Of a stretch of DNA of 23,578 bases, positions 6,660 to 17,561 are shown one piece after another. Below the pieces are notes generated by a model that saw only the letters and a program-made list of their open reading frames with translations, did not search any database and had not been told where the DNA came from. The DNA is from Acrasis kona (lineage: Eukaryota > Heterolobosea > Eutetramitea > Acrasida > Acrasidae). The stretch is from positions 1 to 23,578 of the forward strand of contig JAOPGA020001594.1 in the NCBI GenBank assembly GCA_026419775.2, read 5' to 3'. Both the position numbers and the translations under genes were made by a program. How positions within the stretch are numbered: the first letter of the stretch is position 1; each line of letters starts with the position of its first letter.

Positions 6660-7684
6660 ATGTCCAAGGATTCCAGAGATCACCTAATGTACAGAGGCCA
6701 ACTCAAGGGTCACGATGGCTGGGTTACCTCAATTGCCACCACACCCGCCAACCCCAACATGATTATCTCAGGTTCAAGAGGTAAGATTACACATTTTTCA
6801 CAAACCTCTAAACATGGCATCTTCTTTTCATACTTTATTTCAAAATAGATAAGAGTGTTTTGGTTTGGGAGCTCACCCGCGAACAAGGAAACTACGGATA
6901 CGCCAAGAGATCTCTAAGAGGTCACTCACACTTTGTCAGCGACGTCGTCTTGTCCAGCGATGGTCAATTCGCCTTGTCTGGTTCATGGGATAAGACACTA
7001 CGTTTATGGGAGTTGAGCACCGGTCAAAGCACCAAGACCTTCATCGAACATCAAAAGGATGTCTTGAGCGTTGCATTCAGCACTGATAACAGACAAATCG
7101 TCTCCGCCTCAAGAGACAAGACCATCAAGTTATGGAACACTTTGGGAGAGTGCAAGTTCACCATCGCCCAAGATGGCCACAACGACTGGGTCAGCTGCGT
7201 CCGTTTCAGCCCAAACAGCAACGAGCCATTGATTGTCAGCGCTGGATGGGACAGAGTCGTCAAGGTATGGAGTGTCGCCGATAACTTCAAGTTGAGCACC
7301 AACTTGCACGGACACGGAGGTGTTGTCAACTCCGTCACCATCTCACCCGACGGTTCATTGTGCGCATCAGGAGGAAAGGACGATGTCGCCATGCTATGGG
7401 ACTTGAAGAAGGGAGAGCACTTGTACTCTTTGGAAGCCGGTGATACCATCAATGCTTTGGTATTCTCCCCCAACAGATACTGGTTGTGCGCCGCCACCCC
7501 ATCATGCATCAAGATTTGGGATTTGGAGAGCAAGAGCGTCGTTGCCGAGTTGGTACCCGAGAGCAAGGGCGACAAGAAGGCACAATGCTTGTCATTAGCC
7601 TGGTCAGCTGACGGTACTACTTTGTACTCTGGATACACCGATAACCTTATCCGCGTCTGGTCCGTTTACACCAGCAACGCTTAA
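6660..7684 (+). CDS. RACK1: RACK1, WD40 scaffold and 40S ribosomal protein
   Basis: Exon 1 (6660-6780) and exon 2 (6849-7684) are joined across a 68-nt intron (6781-6848, GTAAG..AATAG), giving 318 residues, the standard RACK1 length. The splice restores [15 protein letters not shown]. The seven-bladed propeller is readable from its repeated GH...WD/WN units: [19 protein letters not shown] with [47 protein letters not shown] with [21 protein letters not shown] and a final IRVWSV. RACK1 binds the small ribosomal subunit near the mRNA exit site and scaffolds kinases; it is the eukaryotic G-beta-like protein. The ATG at 6660 is preferred over the ATG at 6633, because the extra nine residues are absent from the family. 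The next gene starts only 61 bp downstream, and an ATTAAA-type signal follows the stop. Confidence 0.98.
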
Positions 7685-7745
7685 ATTAAAAAACACAAAT
7701 TTTATAAAATTATTGTAAATGTCGCTTCTTTTTAGTCAACCATAA

Positions 7746-10592
7746 ATGTCACAGCCACAGTCACCCTCCATGGAGGTGGCCTCTCACATGTTGAGGAGCA
7801 GGAGTGGACGTGCCGAGAACAACATGATGAGCACCACCAGTTTGTTGTCACAAGTTGGCGGTGGAGGGGATGACTTTATTCTTGCTTCGCTCGTGGAGAG
7901 CGGATTCATAACGGGCAGCATCAAGACGGTTCTGGAGCGAGGCAAGCAGGATGCATTCCAGGATAGTTTGGATCGTTTCCTGGACAAGCAGAGAAGAGAA
8001 ATACAAACGCTGTGCAGCGACAATTATGAAGAATTCTTGAAGAGCGTTTCCCACTTGAAGAAGGTGAGAGACGACGCACAACAATTACGCAAGCGCATCG
8101 AAGATTTAAACAAGCAAGTACAAGATGCAGGAAGGACGGCGCTTGATCGTGGCAAATCGCTGCTCACCTTTCGAACCATCGGAGACAATGTGCAATCGGC
8201 AATGGACACGGTGGAGATGTGTCGATACGTGTCGTCGCTGAGTGCCAAGGCCAATCAACAAATCAACGATCAAAAATATTATCCAGCGCTCATCACCCTG
8301 GACGAATTGGAAAAATCACTACGCAACGTGCATCGATTCGAATTTGCTCAATTCCTGGACAAACACGTCCCCAAATTCAAACAAAAGATAAAAGCGTGCG
8401 TGGAGAGAGATTTCAACGACTGGCTGGTCGATGCCAAATCGAAATCACAAAAGATTGGAGAGCTCATGTTGGATCACTCCATCAACGACCACCGCGGCGG
8501 CACCAACACCAGCATTCGCTCTCAACAATATCAACAGTACGTGACCGATCCAGACGACACCGACGCAACCAGGAGCGTGTTCGAAATTGTAGAGTTGGGA
8601 TTTGCACCAGTGTACACTTGCAAGCACATCTTCGAGACCATGTACTGCTACGAACAGTTCAAGGGACTGCACTACAAGCGCAACAGGGACATTCAACTGC
8701 GACACGAATTGGATCACTTCCCGTCGCCAGTCGGCAACGAAACCAATCATCACCTGATACCTGATTTGAAAAGGTGGATGGAGAGAGTGTTGGGCTTCTT
8801 TGCGGTGGAGAATGCAGTGTTGCACAGCACCAGTAGTTTGTTATCGAGCGTGGAAATTTCTAGCATGTGGGAGAGAACGCGCATGCAAATCATATCCATA
8901 CTGGATGCCTTCTTGACCAGAGAAACAAAGAAGCACGCCTTCTTGAGCATCAAGAATTTAACATTAAACTTTAGCACCGCCGTCAGCACCATGTTGAACT
9001 TGGACATTGCGCCGGTGATTGATTTGTTGGTGGGATATCGAAGCGCGTTCGAAGACGTGCTCAAGAGTCATGCCAGAGATTGCATGTGCATTCAAATCTT
9101 TCAGCACGAACCGTACGAACCTTATGATTTGTACAAGAATTATGGCGCGACGAATCAATTGGATAATTCTTCGCCCAGGGGCAACGGATCGCCCGCTGGG
9201 TCATCGTCATCGCCCATCGCCGAATCGACGTTCCCCAGCGACGAGAAGCAAAAGATTAGTCAGTTGGAAAAGTTTGATCTGATCGAATCGGATCTTCATC
9301 AAATCACGACCAACAAGAGTCCATCGTCGCCAGCAACATCGCCCACCGGTCGATCCTCTCGTTCGAAGAATACATCATCATCATCATCCTCGGTCGCACC
9401 AGCGGCGAGAAGAACGCCGCCCACGTTTAGCTACTCGTTGGTGCTGTGTGCATGGTTCGTGGAGAATTACATCAAGGAGTACATGGCCTATCGCAAGAGC
9501 ATCATTTCTCCCAGCAGTCACTGCGAAGAAGTAAAGTCGGGCATAGTGGAATTGCTCACGTTGATTCACACGTGCATGGGCACCACGTTCGATGCCAACG
9601 ATAATCTACAGGACGATGACGACGATCGCAGTCAATCGCTAAAGAGGAATGCTCAAGTGGTGGTGAATCTACAGTACATGTTGGATCGATTGGTGCCATA
9701 CTTTGATAAGGTGTATCGTGACGACGTGATCAAGGAATCATCGCCATCGCCACCACGCAGCGTGATTTACCTGACCAGCCTGCGCAATCAAGTGTTGGCC
9801 ACTTTACAGAGGGGCGAGACCAGTTTGTTGAAGAGCGTGACCAAGCGTTGTTCGTTCGTATTGAATGCAGGTAAGCACGAAGTGGATTGGGCGCCCACGC
9901 TGCCTGCATTTCCATCGTCATCGTCATCGCCACCACCACCAGACGATGGAGAACCACACGCCTACGTGACTCAATTGGTCACCTATTTGAGAAGAGTGGA
10001 CGATTGTACGAAATTCGTCGCCTACGAAACGAGGGAGCGACTCTTTTTGCGCACCTTCCAATACATTTCGCAATTCTTGTTTGATTTGTTGTGCTCCACT
10101 CGATACGAAGATGACGTTCCCAAATCGCTCAACATGATGAGCATCAAATCGCTCCAGAAGGACATGTGTTATTTGAACGATCGACTCATCAAGAGCGTGC
10201 CCGTGATGAGCGCAGGTCTCACCAGCAGCATACAAAACTTGACCATTCTGTTCGATTTCTTGATCAAGGAGAACGTGAGGGAGTTGGCGTTGATGGACGA
10301 GAGGGTGATGAGGTTACTGCAGGATGCAGTGAACGATGACGGAGTGGATATTGATCAATTGGATGTTTATCAACACGATAAGAATCAATACTATGACGAG
10401 TTGATCGAAGATTTTTGTAAGAGATATAATATTGCCAACGTGAACGCCGAGAGGGTCAAGCAGTTGAGCGCCGTGCTCGACAAGATGAGACATTATCAGA
10501 TCGAACTGTTGAAGGAAGTTGCAGAGAATGCGAGGAAATCACGCAAGAAGACTACCAATAGAAATTTCTTGTTTGGCTTCAAGAAGAAATAA
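7746..10592 (+). CDS. EXOC6: Exocyst complex subunit Sec15/EXOC6
   Basis: The frame encodes 948 residues without an intron. Sec15 is the exocyst subunit that receives Rab GTPase signals on secretory vesicles and links them to tethering at the plasma membrane. The N-terminal region (about 42-130) has the family pattern: DDFILASLVESG, then YEEFLKSVSHLKKVRDDA and a coiled coil LRKRIEDLNKQVQDAG. The central diagnostic block lies at about 277-320 (FEIVELGFAPVYTCKHIFE followed by YKRNRDIQLRHEL). The C-terminal helical region carries FLFDLLCS and LTILFDFLIKENVREL. Low-complexity Ser/Pro/Thr insertions at about 480-560 and 720-740 explain the extra length over the roughly 800 residues of animal EXOC6. 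AATAAA (10588-10593) contains the stop. The TCATCA and TCGTCATCG codon runs in the insertions suggest triplet slippage. Confidence 0.92.
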   Translation: MSQPQSPSMEVASHMLRSRSGRAENNMMSTTSLLSQVGGGGDDFILASLVESGFITGSIKTVLERGKQDAFQDSLDRFLDKQRREIQTLCSDNYEEFLKSVSHLKKVRDDAQQLRKRIEDLNKQVQDAGRTALDRGKSLLTFRTIGDNVQSAMDTVEMCRYVSSLSAKANQQINDQKYYPALITLDELEKSLRNVHRFEFAQFLDKHVPKFKQKIKACVERDFNDWLVDAKSKSQKIGELMLDHSINDHRGGTNTSIRSQQYQQYVTDPDDTDATRSVFEIVELGFAPVYTCKHIFETMYCYEQFKGLHYKRNRDIQLRHELDHFPSPVGNETNHHLIPDLKRWMERVLGFFAVENAVLHSTSSLLSSVEISSMWERTRMQIISILDAFLTRETKKHAFLSIKNLTLNFSTAVSTMLNLDIAPVIDLLVGYRSAFEDVLKSHARDCMCIQIFQHEPYEPYDLYKNYGATNQLDNSSPRGNGSPAGSSSSPIAESTFPSDEKQKISQLEKFDLIESDLHQITTNKSPSSPATSPTGRSSRSKNTSSSSSSVAPAARRTPPTFSYSLVLCAWFVENYIKEYMAYRKSIISPSSHCEEVKSGIVELLTLIHTCMGTTFDANDNLQDDDDDRSQSLKRNAQVVVNLQYMLDRLVPYFDKVYRDDVIKESSPSPPRSVIYLTSLRNQVLATLQRGETSLLKSVTKRCSFVLNAGKHEVDWAPTLPAFPSSSSSPPPPDDGEPHAYVTQLVTYLRRVDDCTKFVAYETRERLFLRTFQYISQFLFDLLCSTRYEDDVPKSLNMMSIKSLQKDMCYLNDRLIKSVPVMSAGLTSSIQNLTILFDFLIKENVRELALMDERVMRLLQDAVNDDGVDIDQLDVYQHDKNQYYDELIEDFCKRYNIANVNAERVKQLSAVLDKMRHYQIELLKEVAENARKSRKKTTNRNFLFGFKKK

Positions 10593-10838
10593 ATTGTAAA
10601 TTTTATTCATTGTAAGCTTAATGGTTGACCCATGTCATCATCAACGTCATGAGTGGTTTTGGAATAATGTGGCGAATGTTTGTGATTGTGAATTGATGGA
10701 TGGGTGGCTGATGTTTTTTTATTTAAATTTTTGGTACCAAAAATAACTGTGTTGACTTGAAATTGACTTTTGCCATTGGCAGACGCCAATCAACGACAAA
10801 TCACACAAACGCCAACCTTCACTAAAGTCGGGCTTGAC
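10593..10838. other. Intergenic region upstream of the TALE gene
   Basis: These 246 bp probably hold the promoter and 5' UTR of the homeodomain gene. A T-rich stretch (about 10710-10731) is followed by TTGAC repeats and CATTGGCAG (10774-10782), which would serve as a 3' splice site. An additional 5' exon is therefore possible. A 41-codon frame from ATG 10621 to TAA 10744-10746 has no recognisable features. Confidence 0.4.
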
Positions 10839-12092
10839 ATGATGAGCGCAGGCGGCACGCAGCAATTACATGGTGCTAGTTATCACCAGGATGCTAATGG
10901 ATCTGTTACGGTGTCCTTGGGGGATGATTCGCCCATTCAGATTCCAAACGCCGCAACCATAATTTGTAGAGGAAACTTGCCAAAAGCTGCAGTGGAAGAG
11001 TTAAAGAATTGGCTCTTTAGTAAGTGACCATGATGCGCACTTGCATTAAACCCAAACAGAACATTTTCATAATCCATACCCCTCCGATGACGACAAGAAG
11101 GTACTAATGTCAAAAACAAGTAAGCTCCATCGTATCATGTCGCTAAACATTTTTCAGACCTCACCATGACCCAGGTCAACAATTGGTTCATTAATGCAAG
11201 AAGGAGAATATGGAGGCCCATCGTGGAGGGAAGACACCAGAATGGAGAAGCAAAGAATGAAGGCTCCCTATCAAAATCACCTAGGAACAACAACAACAAC
11301 ATGATGGGACAGCAGCAGCAACCAATCAACATTCAACCACACGCTGCCACCGCTTCACAGAACAATCTAATGTACAACCCATCAGCACCACAACAAACAT
11401 CTTCATCCCACATGGCACCTCCATTCGGTCAGCATCAAGAAGACGTCGCTGAGGCAAGACTATTGATGACGTCCGAAGTCGAGCAGTACCTGTCCAACAC
11501 CGAAAATTTAAACGACGGCAATACGATCGAAGCGCCAAAGAAGAATCCGCTGTTGGTGATGAGCATGGAGGGCGTGGAACCAACCACATCATCAAGAAAA
11601 AGAAAAAGAAGCGAACAGGTCACCGATCCTACCAACGACTACAAGAGCAAGGAATCATTCGTCGAAGAGAATTACCAAAGCATGCTCGACGAATATTACC
11701 GCCTGAGAAGAGAAAACGTCACGTTGAAGGGAGAATTGAATCGACTGAGCAACAGCTTTCAAAAAATGTACGTGGACATTACCAGAAGACATTCCAACAT
11801 GGAGACGAAAATAGTGGAGATGGAGGCGTTGAGGGCTCATCTAGAAGTCGGCAACAGCGAACTGTTGAAAAGAATCGACGAGACTAGGAAGGTGAGTTTG
11901 ATGCGTCCGAGCGGATCCAAGGTAACGACCAACGAAACGCCTGCATTCCAGACCTCATCTCCGACCACAACATCGACGACGCACAATGTACTTTTATCCG
12001 CTAGTGATGGTGCTTTTAGGGCAAAGAAGCAAAAGACCAATATATCCTTCATCGATTCGAACAAGGAATCCTCCTCTGTTTTGATTGTGTAA
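10839..12092 (+). CDS. TALE-class homeodomain transcription factor, at least three exons
   Basis: Exons 10839-11019, 11060-11119 and 11158-12092 are split by introns of 40 nt (11020-11059) and 38 nt (11120-11157) and encode 391 residues. Both introns interrupt the homeodomain (residues about 42-102). Splicing restores LKNWLFKHFHNPYPSDDDKK and LTMTQVNNWFINARRRIW. The PYP in the three-residue loop and the isoleucine of WFINARRR are TALE hallmarks. A basic cluster RKRKR lies downstream as a likely nuclear signal. A Leu/Arg-rich coiled coil (about residues 250-320) could dimerise the protein. In fungi, amoebae and green algae TALE factors often control mating or development, but nothing here shows a specific role. 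The open frame extends upstream to 10770 only through a TTG; 10839 is the first ATG, and a further 5' exon remains possible. AATAAA overlaps the stop. Confidence 0.9.
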
Positions 12093-12117
12093 TAAATAGA
12101 TGAATTGTAAAATATTT

Positions 12118-13977
12118 TTATTCTTCCAACCACGGATTCATGTCGATGGTCTTTTTGCTTCGATCTCCATAATCATGACGAAGTTCCTGTCCCATTCGAA
12201 TCGCACAGCAACTAAACATGCACAACCTGGGCACGCCGTTCACGATAATCTTTCTAGCGAACACGTTATTGTTTGGTTCCTTCCTGTGATTGACCAATCT
12301 AGCGACGCCATACCTCTCGTCGGTGGCATCGATGCACATTTGTTTTCGATGTAAAAAGTACATCATGTAACATCCCTTGTTTTGGCTCTCGTATCGTTCT
12401 TCTCTGATGATTGCCTCCTTCCTGTCTATCAAATCTCCCTTGTATTCGAACAGAAAGGACCCCCTGGGAATGTCACACTTTGCAAAGATGCCGCGTCCAA
12501 TCACATCTCCGAGAAATACAATCTATGAATTAATGATGACCAGCGCGCGTGCATGCTTACGTCTACGGGTATCACATAATCAATGTTAATCTTGTGAATG
12601 ACGGTGGCGCGCGTCTCTGTTAATTCGCGCGACCGCACATCATCAATCACGAATGGATTCATGGATGCATTGGGTGATGGTGGATTTAATGTTGGTGATG
12701 GTTGTTGTTGTTGTGGTGGTGGTGAATCTGGCGAGTAGTAGACCTTTTTTGTTAAACTTCTCTTTGATCGATGGCCAACGTCTTGTTTTGTCGTACTGTT
12801 GGGCGATGGCGATGGTGATGGCGATGATGGTTGGTTGGTGATGGAGGTTCGCGTGCGTCTTTGTGTGGATTTGATTTGTTCGATTGTTAATTCCTTGATG
12901 AAATCACAAGCAGTGAGGTAGCATTGCTCAATGTCACATCCATTCAAGAAGATTTCTTGTACTTGTTTTCTTGCAGCTGTTCTCGCCGCTGCATTACCTA
13001 TTTGTGTATATAGCGATACCAATTGTTCATTAGACTAGAATGATGATGACGATGATGATGATGTCATGCTTACCTTTGATGGGAATTTCGCGTGCTTTTG
13101 AAATATTTTGCAATCATCGGTACAAACATCAAAGATGCGATACACTGTGCTCATTTCATGTTTGGGACATGACGTGGTGTATTCGACATTTTCTTGATTA
13201 TTTGATGGCGATGATGCTCTGCTTCTTTTATTCACTGTGGGTTGATCGGTTGTGATTTTGTTTGATTCGCTTTGTGATGCATCTAGTGCTGTCGTTTCAT
13301 TTTGTACATCATGTCGTTTGATTTGATTGGTATTGTCGCCTTTGGACTTTTTTGGAGTTGGTTCTTTTCGTGAATTGGATGATTTTCTCTTTTTTATATT
13401 GTTGGGATTGGGCGAACCATCCACCGTTTCATCAACTTTGACCTTCTTTGGAGTTGATTCATTTTGTATCATTGATTGATTGTCTTGTTGAATGATTTCG
13501 TTCCGTAAATGTTCGTCTTGTTGTTTCACATCATTGGGTTCGATTTGTACGATGGATGAAGTCATCTTTTTTGTTTCTTGTTCGAGAGAGCGATTGCAAT
13601 CATCAACTATAATCACTGATGGTGGTGGTGGTGGTGGCGATACAACAACTCTACGATAATTATACTTGACGAGTATGGAGCTATAGCACTGCTCTTGTGT
13701 GTTTGATGTGAGACGAAACATTCGAAAAATGTCCTGTATCAAATCCAACCTCTTGATGCTCTCTCGCTCGAACGAATTAAACAAGTACAGCAAGTCCTCG
13801 TTTCCCTTGACACACGGTCACGCTCGTGCATGTTCGAATACTTACTTGTGCAAGAAAGTGTGGCGTCCATGCCTTGCAAATCGAACAGTTCTGTTCGTCG
13901 CAATGTCTCTCGCTGCTGGTCACAAAGTGAAGAGGACAAATCACCACGCTCGATTCATCAAATCCAAAAGAACACAT
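12118..13977 (-). CDS. KMT5A/SET8-like histone H4K20 methyltransferase, four exons
   Basis: Exons on the minus strand are 13846-13977, 13074-13805, 12561-13034 and 12118-12522, separated by introns of 40, 39 and 38 nt. All junctions are phase 0 and the protein has 580 residues. The C-terminal SET domain (about 447-580) matches the KMT5A type: GRGIFAKCDIPRG, FEYKGDLIDRKEA, GCYMMYF, RLVNH and HDYGDRSK, ending in NPWLEE. Such enzymes monomethylate histone H4 Lys20 using S-adenosylmethionine. The first exon is Cys/His-rich (Cys2, Cys14, His17, His25, Cys26, Cys31, Cys34), a likely zinc-binding module, and a second cluster (CPKH then CTDDC) closes exon 2. Between them is a low-complexity Ser/Asn/Lys/Pro linker. 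The ATG at 13977 is used because the codon before it is TTG. The start is only 27 bp from the S1P lyase stop. AATAAA contains the stop, 25 bp from the TALE gene end. Confidence 0.88.
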
Positions 13978-14004
13978 CAATTACAACAAAAAGTTTAAAA
14001 TAAT

Positions 14005-15821
14005 TTAATTAATGTCCAGCATCAAGTCAATCACGTCGCTAATCAAATCGCCGACGACAGCCTTGTCGGGCATGCTCACGGCCATACCATACACGGGCGC
14101 CATGCCATGAACAAACTTCTCCTGGTGATTCACCACGTCATACACGCTCTTCTTTAAATCCTTGATCAACTCGTTGGCCATGCCCTTGTGTTGAGCGGTC
14201 ACGCAAATGTGAAGGCTCTTTGGATTCTGCAACGTGCTCAATTCCCAACCAGCAGCATGCATGGCGTCGCCAATCTGATAAATGTCGATGCCGTTGCATG
14301 CATCGAAGCTGACCACGGGTCCCACCGGATTGCCCAATATCCTCAGCTCCGGTATTTGTTCGCGTATGCCCTTGATCATGTCGTCGCATGTGGTCATGAT
14401 CAATTCGGCTTGTTCCATGTATCCTTGTTTGCCGGTGCGCATCATGGCAGCCCAGCACGTGGCGATCAGTGCTCCTGGACGTGATCCTGGCATGGTTGGC
14501 GATGCGTACATGCCGCCCATCCAGTTGGGACTGATGAAGTACATGAACTTGCGAGTGTATTTGGAATCGAACAAGAGCACGCTGCTTCCCTTCGGCGCCA
14601 GTCCGTACTTGTGAGTGTCCGCAGAGATGGTGGTGACGCCCTTCAATCTAAAATCGAAATCTGGAACGTTCGGGTTCAACAGCTTCGCGAACGGCAAGTA
14701 GAATCCACTATAATGGTGATTAGAATGGCATGAATCGATCAGCATACCCCAGGCACGAATCGACGTGAAGGCTCAAATTGTACTTGATGGCCAGTTCGGA
14801 CAGCTCGCTGATGGGATCGATGGTTCCTTGCGAAAAGTTGGGCGCGCTTCCCACCAGACCGATGGTGTTCTTGTTGATTCTCTTGCGCACGTCCTCGCTC
14901 TTCACCACGAACGTGCTCGGATCCACGTCGACGTGAACCAACGTCATGCCCAAATATTGACAAGCCTTCTCGAATGCAGCATGGACGGTCTTGGGCGCAA
15001 TGATCTGTGTGGAATGAATACAAATGTTGACGCGTTGCGTACCTCTGGTTTGGTGATGTGTGGCTTTTCGAATCTAGCCTTGTCGCGGAAGGCCTTCATG
15101 GCCATCAATATGCTCTCCGTTCCGCCGCTCGTCAAGCAACCGACCACATGGTCCACGCTGTCGTCTTCGGGATTGTAGTTTCCGTGGAACAAGCTGGCGG
15201 TCATGCGAATGACCTCGCTCTCGAACTTTTGGGTGCTTAGGAACGTGTCAGAGTGCAGGGGATTCGTGTTCATGAACAGTTCGTATGCTTGTGCCATGGT
15301 TCTGCAGTGTTGGTCGTCGGGAATGTAGATTGTTCCTGTTCGCGTGTCAATTTAACATTGAATGGAGTTTGGGGTACCTGATAGTTTGTGGTTGTTGTAC
15401 TTGTGTACCTCTTGCGACTTGATGTTCTCCATCATGCTGACCAGGGACTCGTCGGACATTCCTTCCGTCGGTATCGACAGATTAACCTATTGTGATGGTG
15501 AGCGCGTGTAATTGGGTGTTTTACCTCTTGATTCAACTTTTTTTTGGAGCTCTTCATCTTTTTAATCATGTCCTTCCTTTGATTTTCTAACAAGGTTCTA
15601 GCGCCAGGCACTGCCTTGATAACCTTGATCAAGTTTCCAAAAACAACGCCTGCAGCCCCTCCTGGATGTTCAAGCGAGGCCTGTACAAATCTCTCGACTG
15701 CGTATGCGCTAATCAATGCACCAGCAGTCCCTAATAAAATAGTGGATGGCTGGTATTGACCGAGCTTTTCATTCACCTTGTCCAAGTAGGGTATCTGTGA
15801 GTGGGTATTTGTGTGTTGCAT
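14005..15821 (-). CDS. SGPL1: Sphingosine-1-phosphate lyase, five exons
   Basis: Minus-strand exons are 15525-15821, 15378-15486, 15043-15335, 14748-15004 and 14005-14707, with introns of 38, 42, 38 and 40 nt, giving 552 residues (human enzyme 568). It is a PLP enzyme that splits sphingosine 1-phosphate into hexadecenal and phosphoethanolamine, normally in the ER membrane. The hydrophobic segment STILLGTAGALISAYAV near residue 30 is the likely anchor. Landmarks are SGTIY, NPLHSDTF, CLTSGGTESILMA (the PLP-phosphate loop), HVDSCLGG (Asp pairing with the PLP ring) and ISADTHKYGLAPKGSS, where Lys352 forms the internal aldimine. Each junction is confirmed by the family sequence running through it. 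A 210-bp divergent region separates it from the ATPase gene. An ATTAAA-type signal overlaps the stop, and the SET gene begins 27 bp on. Confidence 0.96.
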
Positions 15822-16031
15822 TGGATAATTGCAAGGTTAATTGACTGGGTTAAATCAATCAAAATAAAGCAATAACCGTGTGACGCTTGTTTCATCCCAA
15901 CACATTCCATGCTCACTCGTATTATATTAATCGGTGAGACATGAGTGGATTTCTCCTTGCTTAATTTATTGCCAAACTCAGTTTCGCCTATTCTTCCAGG
16001 TACTTCTTTACAATTCTATTAATACTTTACT
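15822..16031. promoter_or_regulatory. Divergent promoter region of the S1P lyase and ATPase genes
   Basis: These 210 bp lie between two start codons facing away from each other. They contain an imperfect dyad, CTCACTCG..CGGTGAG (about 15912-15938), centred on an AT-rich TATTATATTAAT. No classical motif is certain. Confidence 0.4.
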
Positions 16032-17477
16032 ATGAGTCTAACGAGAGGTGCTCATCGTCTTGTTTTCAAAACTATTTTGTGTAAGCGATGGTACAGCAAG
16101 TCGGTGCCGTCATTTGCAGACGTTTTGTTACCGAGTGACAAACCTTACTTTATAAAAGCGAGAGAGGCAGTTGCGACAAATATTGCAACATCGCAACTAA
16201 AACACGAGAGACCTACGGTTTACGAATTTGAAAGAGCATCTGAGATGAGGCAATTAAATAAAGCCATAGACGACAGGGAGGTAGTCATTGTGACAGGTCT
16301 TAGAGAAGCTGGAAAAGTATGTCTTGATATAGTTTGATTATAATGATTCCAGACTTCATTATGCGTTCAAGCACTGCAAGAAGATGTTGTAATATACATT
16401 AATCTAAAACTACGCAATCCAAGGAACGAATCAGAAATGTTCGTCACGTTCGTTAGACAAATAGCAGGCTCTTACCGTAACATTGTCCGTGATACTGCAG
16501 TTGTCAATGAAATCTTTTCAAACTTTGGCCTCAAGTCACACCTGAATCACAAAAAAAGAGGACAAGTGCCGAGGTGGGAAAATCTTAGCGAGTTAATGTT
16601 TTACATAATCACCCAAATCAGAAGCGAGTTAGACAGGTCTAATTCAAGCAGAAGGTTGGTTGTTTTCATCGACGAGGTTAATTTGTTATATAAACTGTCC
16701 GAATGGGCACCAACTGCTGTCCAAACTTTATTCTCAATGTTCACGTCCTTGTCCAAAGAATTCAAACGCTGTAGTATTGTTCTTCCAACGGCCACTGGCT
16801 TCTTTCTAAAGTGGTCCGAAAGAAGGACTCAGTTAACTGGAGATAGTAGAATTGTAATATGCGTGGGCGATCTAACCTACGAACAAAGCGTTCAATATTG
16901 GACCATATGCCGCAAAAAGCAGTATGGGGAAAACATTGACCAAAGGTTAGATTTGTTTCAAAAGGCATACGATGTAGTCAAAGGTAGAATGATCAATCTC
17001 GATCGGTTGGCTTCACAACCAGACGATCATAGTTTCCAAGCTGTTCTTGACTCTTTCCTGGGAAGAGCGAAGAGAGAGCTTTTGGATAGCTTATATAATC
17101 CTATTTCTTATCTTCATGATAGGGCTGACTGGTTCGCAATGCGTAGAGGAGAGCCGAGAGAGATTGAACTGTGGAATGGGGCAGAAATGATGAAACTAAT
17201 TAATTTATTATGTGAATCTCCATATGTTGGCGTTGTAAGTATTGATGATGCGTTGAGAGTGATGGAGAGGTCTGTTATTAATTCTTTTATTTATTCTGGT
17301 CTTTTGTGCAACTTGCCTAACCCTGTGTCGTCTCTTCCACTTGTTCCTGATGACATGTATCCTGTTTTATGTCTCGAGTCAAATGCCATGCTCTACGTCA
17401 TGTTGGATTACTACAAGAATGCACCAAAGCAGGACGAAATGAACGTAGACCTTCTCTTTAGCACCAAGAGGAGGTAA
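16032..17477 (+). CDS. P-loop ATPase, probably mitochondrial, two exons
   Basis: Exon 1 (16032-16316) joins exon 2 (16353-17477) across a 36-nt intron (16317-16352) that falls inside the Walker A motif; the splice restores GLREAGKTS (Gly89 to Thr96). The protein has 469 residues. Walker B is VVFIDEVN (Asp202, Glu203), and a sensor-like strand IVLPTATGFF follows at about 238. The fold type is the AAA+/STAND-like group that includes archaeal-type ATPases. The N-terminus (about 1-25) has Arg, Lys, Ser and hydrophobic residues with no acid, typical of a mitochondrial import signal. The C-terminal half is helical, with no recognised domain. The biochemical role is unknown. AATAAA starts on the last base of the TAA stop. 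Confidence 0.8.
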
Positions 17478-17561
17478 ATAAAACTGTTGTTCTTGAAAAT
17501 TCAATACATTCATGTTCGTTGTTTAGTCTTGTGATGTATTTTACAAAAAGATTACAAAACC

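Noticed and set aside
7051-7638. 195-residue minus-strand ORF in RACK1
   Set aside because: Antisense of WD40 repeats; the plus frame is certain.
8219-8764. 181-residue plus-strand ORF within Sec15
   Set aside because: Frame-shifted shadow with an Arg/His/Gln-biased composition typical of an out-of-frame read.
10621-10746. 41-codon ORF upstream of the TALE gene
   Set aside because: No similarity or clean splice into the TALE frame; may be chance or an upstream ORF.
13035-13073. ATC/GAT microsatellite as a coding Ser-repeat
   Set aside because: It falls wholly in a 39-nt intron of the SET8-like gene; reading through reaches a stop made by the TAG acceptor.
14188-14614. Plus-strand ORFs opposite the S1P lyase gene
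   Set aside because: The minus-strand protein here holds the PLP lysine and family motifs; the plus frames show nothing.
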